DNA of 9,193 nucleotides from Planctomycetota bacterium (GTDB lineage Bacteria > Planctomycetota > Phycisphaerae > WQYP01 > JAJZKY01), in the NCBI GenBank assembly GCA_021803885.1, contig JAJZKY010000148.1:1-9193 (forward strand), read 5' to 3'. The notes beneath the pieces were generated by a model. That model searched no databases, was not told where the DNA came from, and worked only from the letters and a program-made list of their open reading frames with translations. Every line of letters begins with the position of its first letter. Position 1 is the first letter of the stretch. Of the stretch, positions 6,637 to 9,193 are shown one piece after another. A program made the position numbers and the translations under genes.

Positions 6637-7128
6637 ATGCCTCAACCGGAAACGACCGTCGCGCCGGAGCAAACGAATTCTCCGGTCTCCAAGAAGGCCA
6701 TCAGCGAGCCCCGGGTGCTGAACGAGGCCTATCAGTATGCGCAGCCCTCGTCGTTCTCGCGTGGGCTGCGGCTGGACATTAAAGGTGTCACGATCCTGCT
6801 GATTTCCGGCACCGCCAGCCTGGATGAAAATGGCAAAACAATCCACGTTGGCGATTTCCGCGCGCAGACTGCGAGGACGCTCCATAACATCACCGGCCTG
6901 CTCGCCGCCGAAGGCGCGACCTGGAAGGACGTGGTGCGCACCAGTTGTTATCTCCGCGACATTGAGCGCGACTACGAAGCGTTCAACGAAGTCCGCACGC
7001 AATTCTTCAAGGAACACGGACTCGACCCGCTCCCCGCATCCACGGGAATCCAGGCGATTTTGTGCCGCCCGGACCTGCTGATCGAAATCGAAGCCATGGC
7101 CATGTTTGAAACCGAACGCGGTGTTTGA
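6637..7128 (+). CDS. RidA (YjgF/YER057c/UK114) family protein, probable imine/enamine deaminase
   Basis: This 163-residue cytosolic protein belongs to the trimeric Rid family, which hydrolyses reactive imine or enamine intermediates (2-aminoacrylate in E. coli RidA) and so protects PLP enzymes. Residues 1-25 are an extra, polar N-terminal tail. The family core follows: LLISGTAS at 54-61, DFRAQTARTLHNI at 73-85, WKDVVRTSCYLRDI at 96-109, and the C-terminal block CRPDLLIEIEAMA at 143-155. Arg144 sits where the catalytic Arg105 of E. coli RidA lies, so activity is plausible. AGGTGG ends six bases before the ATG. It converges with the lipoprotein gene, leaving a 40-base gap. Membership of the RidA subfamily proper, rather than another Rid group, is uncertain because of the tail and overall divergence. 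Confidence 0.85.
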   Translation: MPQPETTVAPEQTNSPVSKKAISEPRVLNEAYQYAQPSSFSRGLRLDIKGVTILLISGTASLDENGKTIHVGDFRAQTARTLHNITGLLAAEGATWKDVVRTSCYLRDIERDYEAFNEVRTQFFKEHGLDPLPASTGIQAILCRPDLLIEIEAMAMFETERGV

Positions 7129-7157
7129 GCAACGAACAACAAAAGGTTGAGACGCCA

Positions 7158-7176
7158 GGGTCTGAAAACTAGACCC
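7158..7176. terminator. Small hairpin between the convergent ridA and lipoprotein genes
   Basis: GGGTCT (7158-7163) and AGACCC (7171-7176) pair perfectly around a 7-base loop. The right arm covers part of the lipoprotein's TAG stop (7169-7171). There is no T-run on either side, so a terminator role for either convergent gene is only tentative. Confidence 0.3.
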
Positions 7177-8941
7177 GCGACGGAGTGGCTGTTTTTCCTT
7201 CCCACACCGAACGGCCTTCGGTGATCGCCAGAGTTCGATCGATGGGAAGATCGCGGAACACCTGCCGACTGCCGCTAGGCCAGGCGATGGTAAGAGAATC
7301 GATCTGCTTGATCTGCCCAAGGCCGAACCATGCCTCTGGGACGCTGGAAGAAAGATACGAACCCTGCACCCCATATTGGCGAAGATATCGCTTGCCGCCC
7401 GCCTCCAGAAGGAGCCGCGCTCCTATCCCCTGCCGGTTGCTGCGCGTCCCGATCAGGTGAACGCACAGCCAGTGGTTGCGATTGCCCCCGTCGTTTCGCA
7501 GCAGCACGGCGCGGCCATGATTGGTGGTGACGATCATATCGAGATCGCCGTCCCGGTCGTAATCCGCGTAGGCGGCACCGCGCGCGTTCCTCGCGATTTG
7601 CAGGGCGCTGCCTGCCACTCCCGACGCGGCCAGGTCGAAAAAGCCGTCCTCGCCTTTCGACCACAGGAGGAACGGTTTTTCAGGAACAAGTTTAGTGGTA
7701 TCGGATTTGTCCTCAAAGGTCGAGCCGTTCAAAACCAATAAGTCCAGCCAGCCGTCATTGTCGAAATCGAAGAAGAACGTTCCCCAGCCAGCGGTGGAAT
7801 AGGAAATGGCGCCACAGCCGTACATGTCCGCCACGTTTTCAAAGTGAAGCTTGCCAGCGGATTTCTGTTCGTTCCACAGGTTCTGATAGAGCGCGTCTCC
7901 CTGCCCGATCCAGTGGCTGAGAAACATGTCCAAATCGCCATCTCGGTCGAAGTCCCCAATCGCAATCCCCATGGTCCCGCGATATTCTTCGGACCAGGAA
8001 GAGGCGCTAACATCCTGAAAGCGTCCGTGGCCGAGGTTCTGGTACAGGCGGTTGCTGGAAATATCGTTTCCGACGTAAATGTCCTGCCAGCCATTGAGCC
8101 TAAAGTCGGCGAATGCAACAGAAAGGCTTCGTCCAGATGCATCGGCAACACGCAAACGTGGAGCAACGTCGGTGAATGTGCCGTCGCGATTGTTGTGATA
8201 CAGACGGTTGGGGACCGGCGCAAACGAAGCGGGATTGAGCGTAAAAGGAACATCAATTCCGTACTCCTGCGATGTCGCGCCAGCCGGGACGCCCTTCAGG
8301 TTGTAGTCCACGTAATTGGGCACGTACAGATCCAGATACCCATCGTTGTTGTAATCGAGCCATACGGGCGTCATGCCCCAACGATGATTGGCGACACCGG
8401 CGCGGTCCGTCACGTCGGTAAACGTGCCGTCGCCGTTGTTGTGATACAAAACGGAGCGGCCATAGTTGGTGACGTAAAGATCGAGCAGCCCGTCGTTATC
8501 GTAATCGCCCCAGGCCGCGCCCATGCCAAAGCCGCCACGATTGGCGACGCCAGCGCGGTCCGTCACGTCGGTAAACGTGCCGTCGCCGTTGTTGTGGTAG
8601 AGGCGGCTGGTTGGCGAATTGGGGCCTAACGGTTGCCCCCACGGGCCGGGTTGATTCACCAAGTAAAGGTCGGGATAGCCGTCGTTGTCATAATCGCCCC
8701 AAGCCGCGCCCGATCCCATATCTTCCGGCAGTTGGTGGGTGCGGACACCCGCGGAGTGGACGAAGTCGATTCCCGCCTGCCGCGTGACGTCCGTGAAGAT
8801 GACATTCGGATGGTCGGTCGGCAAGGCGCGGGCCTCGCTGTTAAAAATTTGCTGCCTGGGTCGGGAGGACTTTTTGGAGCATCCGACAAGCGCCTCGAGG
8901 AACAATCCCGCGCTGAGGACCGAGAAGGTCCGACGATTCAT
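7169..8941 (-). CDS. FG-GAP/VCBS repeat lipoprotein with C-terminal ASPIC/UnbV domain (CRTAC1-like)
   Basis: This 590-residue exported protein should form a beta-propeller. The N-terminus MNRRTFSVLSAGLFLEALVGC combines a twin-arginine pair with a lipobox, so Cys21 is the likely lipidated residue and Tat export is possible. FG-GAP units follow, carrying calcium-loop motifs DYDNDGYPD (83-91), DYDNDGLLD (147-155), DYNNDGYLD (197-204), DFDRDGDLD (330-338), DFDNDGWLD (392-400) and DYDRDGDLD (460-468). Residues about 505-572 form the ASPIC/UnbV domain (SNRQGIGARLLLEAGG...WPSGSRQVF). Such proteins are abundant in Acidobacteriota and Planctomycetota; their role is poorly known, and adhesion, surface enzyme or scaffold functions are suggested. 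The ATG at 8941 is preceded by AAGGGGGG and overlaps the TGA of the upstream gene as ATGA, indicating coupled translation. The upstream partner is the best clue to function but is cut by the window edge. Confidence 0.92.
   Translation of the reverse strand: MNRRTFSVLSAGLFLEALVGCSKKSSRPRQQIFNSEARALPTDHPNVIFTDVTRQAGIDFVHSAGVRTHQLPEDMGSGAAWGDYDNDGYPDLYLVNQPGPWGQPLGPNSPTSRLYHNNGDGTFTDVTDRAGVANRGGFGMGAAWGDYDNDGLLDLYVTNYGRSVLYHNNGDGTFTDVTDRAGVANHRWGMTPVWLDYNNDGYLDLYVPNYVDYNLKGVPAGATSQEYGIDVPFTLNPASFAPVPNRLYHNNRDGTFTDVAPRLRVADASGRSLSVAFADFRLNGWQDIYVGNDISSNRLYQNLGHGRFQDVSASSWSEEYRGTMGIAIGDFDRDGDLDMFLSHWIGQGDALYQNLWNEQKSAGKLHFENVADMYGCGAISYSTAGWGTFFFDFDNDGWLDLLVLNGSTFEDKSDTTKLVPEKPFLLWSKGEDGFFDLAASGVAGSALQIARNARGAAYADYDRDGDLDMIVTTNHGRAVLLRNDGGNRNHWLCVHLIGTRSNRQGIGARLLLEAGGKRYLRQYGVQGSYLSSSVPEAWFGLGQIKQIDSLTIAWPSGSRQVFRDLPIDRTLAITEGRSVWEGKTATPSRV
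8386..8443. repeat. 58-base repeat, copy A, inside the FG-GAP lipoprotein gene
   Basis: This segment recurs at 8539-8596 with only two differences (near 8396 and 8399), including a block of more than 40 identical bases. It encodes the end of one propeller unit (HNNGDGTFTDVTDRAGVAN). The 153-base offset equals 51 codons, one repeat unit. Confidence 0.85.
8539..8596. repeat. 58-base repeat, copy B, inside the FG-GAP lipoprotein gene
   Basis: This is the partner of the segment at 8386-8443. Other units of the same gene share the protein motif but differ much more in DNA, so this pair looks like a recent unit duplication or gene conversion. Confidence 0.85.
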
Positions 8942-9193
8942 TGTCCCCCCTTGGCGACGGTGGACGGAGCCTGCCTGGGGAGGTTGCCCACAGGAACAGC
9001 TTTTTCGGGACCTTGCGCGATCAACGGAATCTGCGTGCTGCTGGACGACAGATCGGTAATGGGAGCTTCGCGCGACTGCCCTGGAAACAGGAAGTCCATG
9101 AAGTACTGGTTTGCCTTGCGATAGCGCAGTCTAGCTGTGACCTGCAACGGTCCCTGCATGTGGGCACCATCTTCAAGCGGTCGATTACGCCCG
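8938..9193 (-). CDS. C-terminal end of an unidentified protein, coupled to the ASPIC lipoprotein (5' part outside the window)
   Basis: The frame is open from the right edge to a TGA at 8938-8940, giving 84 visible residues. It reads GPLQVTARLRYRKANQYFMDFL at about residues 14-35, then a polar tail ending TVAKGGQ. The stop overlaps the ATG of the lipoprotein gene (ATGA), so both are in one operon. No haem motif (CxxCH), membrane segment or catalytic motif lies in the visible part. The beta-strand-like LRYRKANQYF stretch resembles the C-terminal end of multihaem c-type cytochromes or related secreted proteins often found beside ASPIC proteins; that is a recollection, not shown here. The ATG at 9159 is unlikely to be the true start because the frame continues upstream without a stop. 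Confidence 0.68.
   Translation of the reverse strand, partial: GRNRPLEDGAHMQGPLQVTARLRYRKANQYFMDFLFPGQSREAPITDLSSSSTQIPLIAQGPEKAVPVGNLPRQAPSTVAKGGQ

Noticed and set aside
7844..8629. 261-residue plus-strand frame with repeated VVIQ/AVRHVGKRAVAVVV-like units
   Set aside because: The repeats are the reverse-strand reading of the FG-GAP calcium-loop codons, so this is a shadow of the lipoprotein gene rather than a real repeat protein.

Overview
The window is a compact, GC-rich bacterial chromosomal segment with short intergenic gaps. It fits an environmental bacterium of the Acidobacteriota type. That placement is an inference, based mainly on the right-hand lipoprotein with FG-GAP/VCBS repeats and an ASPIC/UnbV domain, coupled to an upstream partner. 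No rRNA, tRNA, CRISPR array or insertion sequence was seen, and no gene-free stretch exceeds 300 bases.

Left part (1-2620): a minus-strand AI-2E/PerM-type membrane transporter runs off the left edge and carries a clear one-base frameshift near position 504. Divergent from it is a heavy-metal P1B-type ATPase (722-2620). It starts at GTG behind a strong ribosome binding site, has no N-terminal metal-binding domain, and has a TPC motif in place of the usual CPC. A good sigma70-like promoter lies at 612-640. Between this gene and the next lies a short gap with a possible gene remnant at 2713.

Middle part (2713-5637): this looks like a nitric-oxide / iron-damage response module. A di-iron RIC/YtfE repair protein and an NnrS-family membrane protein form a translationally coupled minus-strand operon (ATGA overlap). 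A Crp/Fnr-family regulator is transcribed divergently. The shared intergenic region holds a GTGA-N6-TCAC palindrome. The regulator's recognition helix has the Arg-Glu...Arg residues that, in E. coli CRP, read that half-site. Its ligand pocket does not look cAMP-binding and it has no Fe-S cysteines, so it probably senses something else.

Right-middle part (5638-7128): a 2OG-Fe(II) oxygenase-like protein and a RidA-family protein follow on the plus strand. Palindromes related to Crp/Fnr sites precede the oxygenase. A long inverted repeat separates the two genes, and its right arm contains the -35 box of a good promoter for ridA.

Right part (7129-9193): on the minus strand, the C-terminal end of an unidentified protein (perhaps a multihaem cytochrome, cut by the window edge) is coupled by another ATGA overlap to a predicted Tat-type lipoprotein with six calcium-loop motifs and a C-terminal ASPIC/UnbV domain. 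Inside that gene, a 58-base stretch occurs twice, 153 bases apart, with only two differences.
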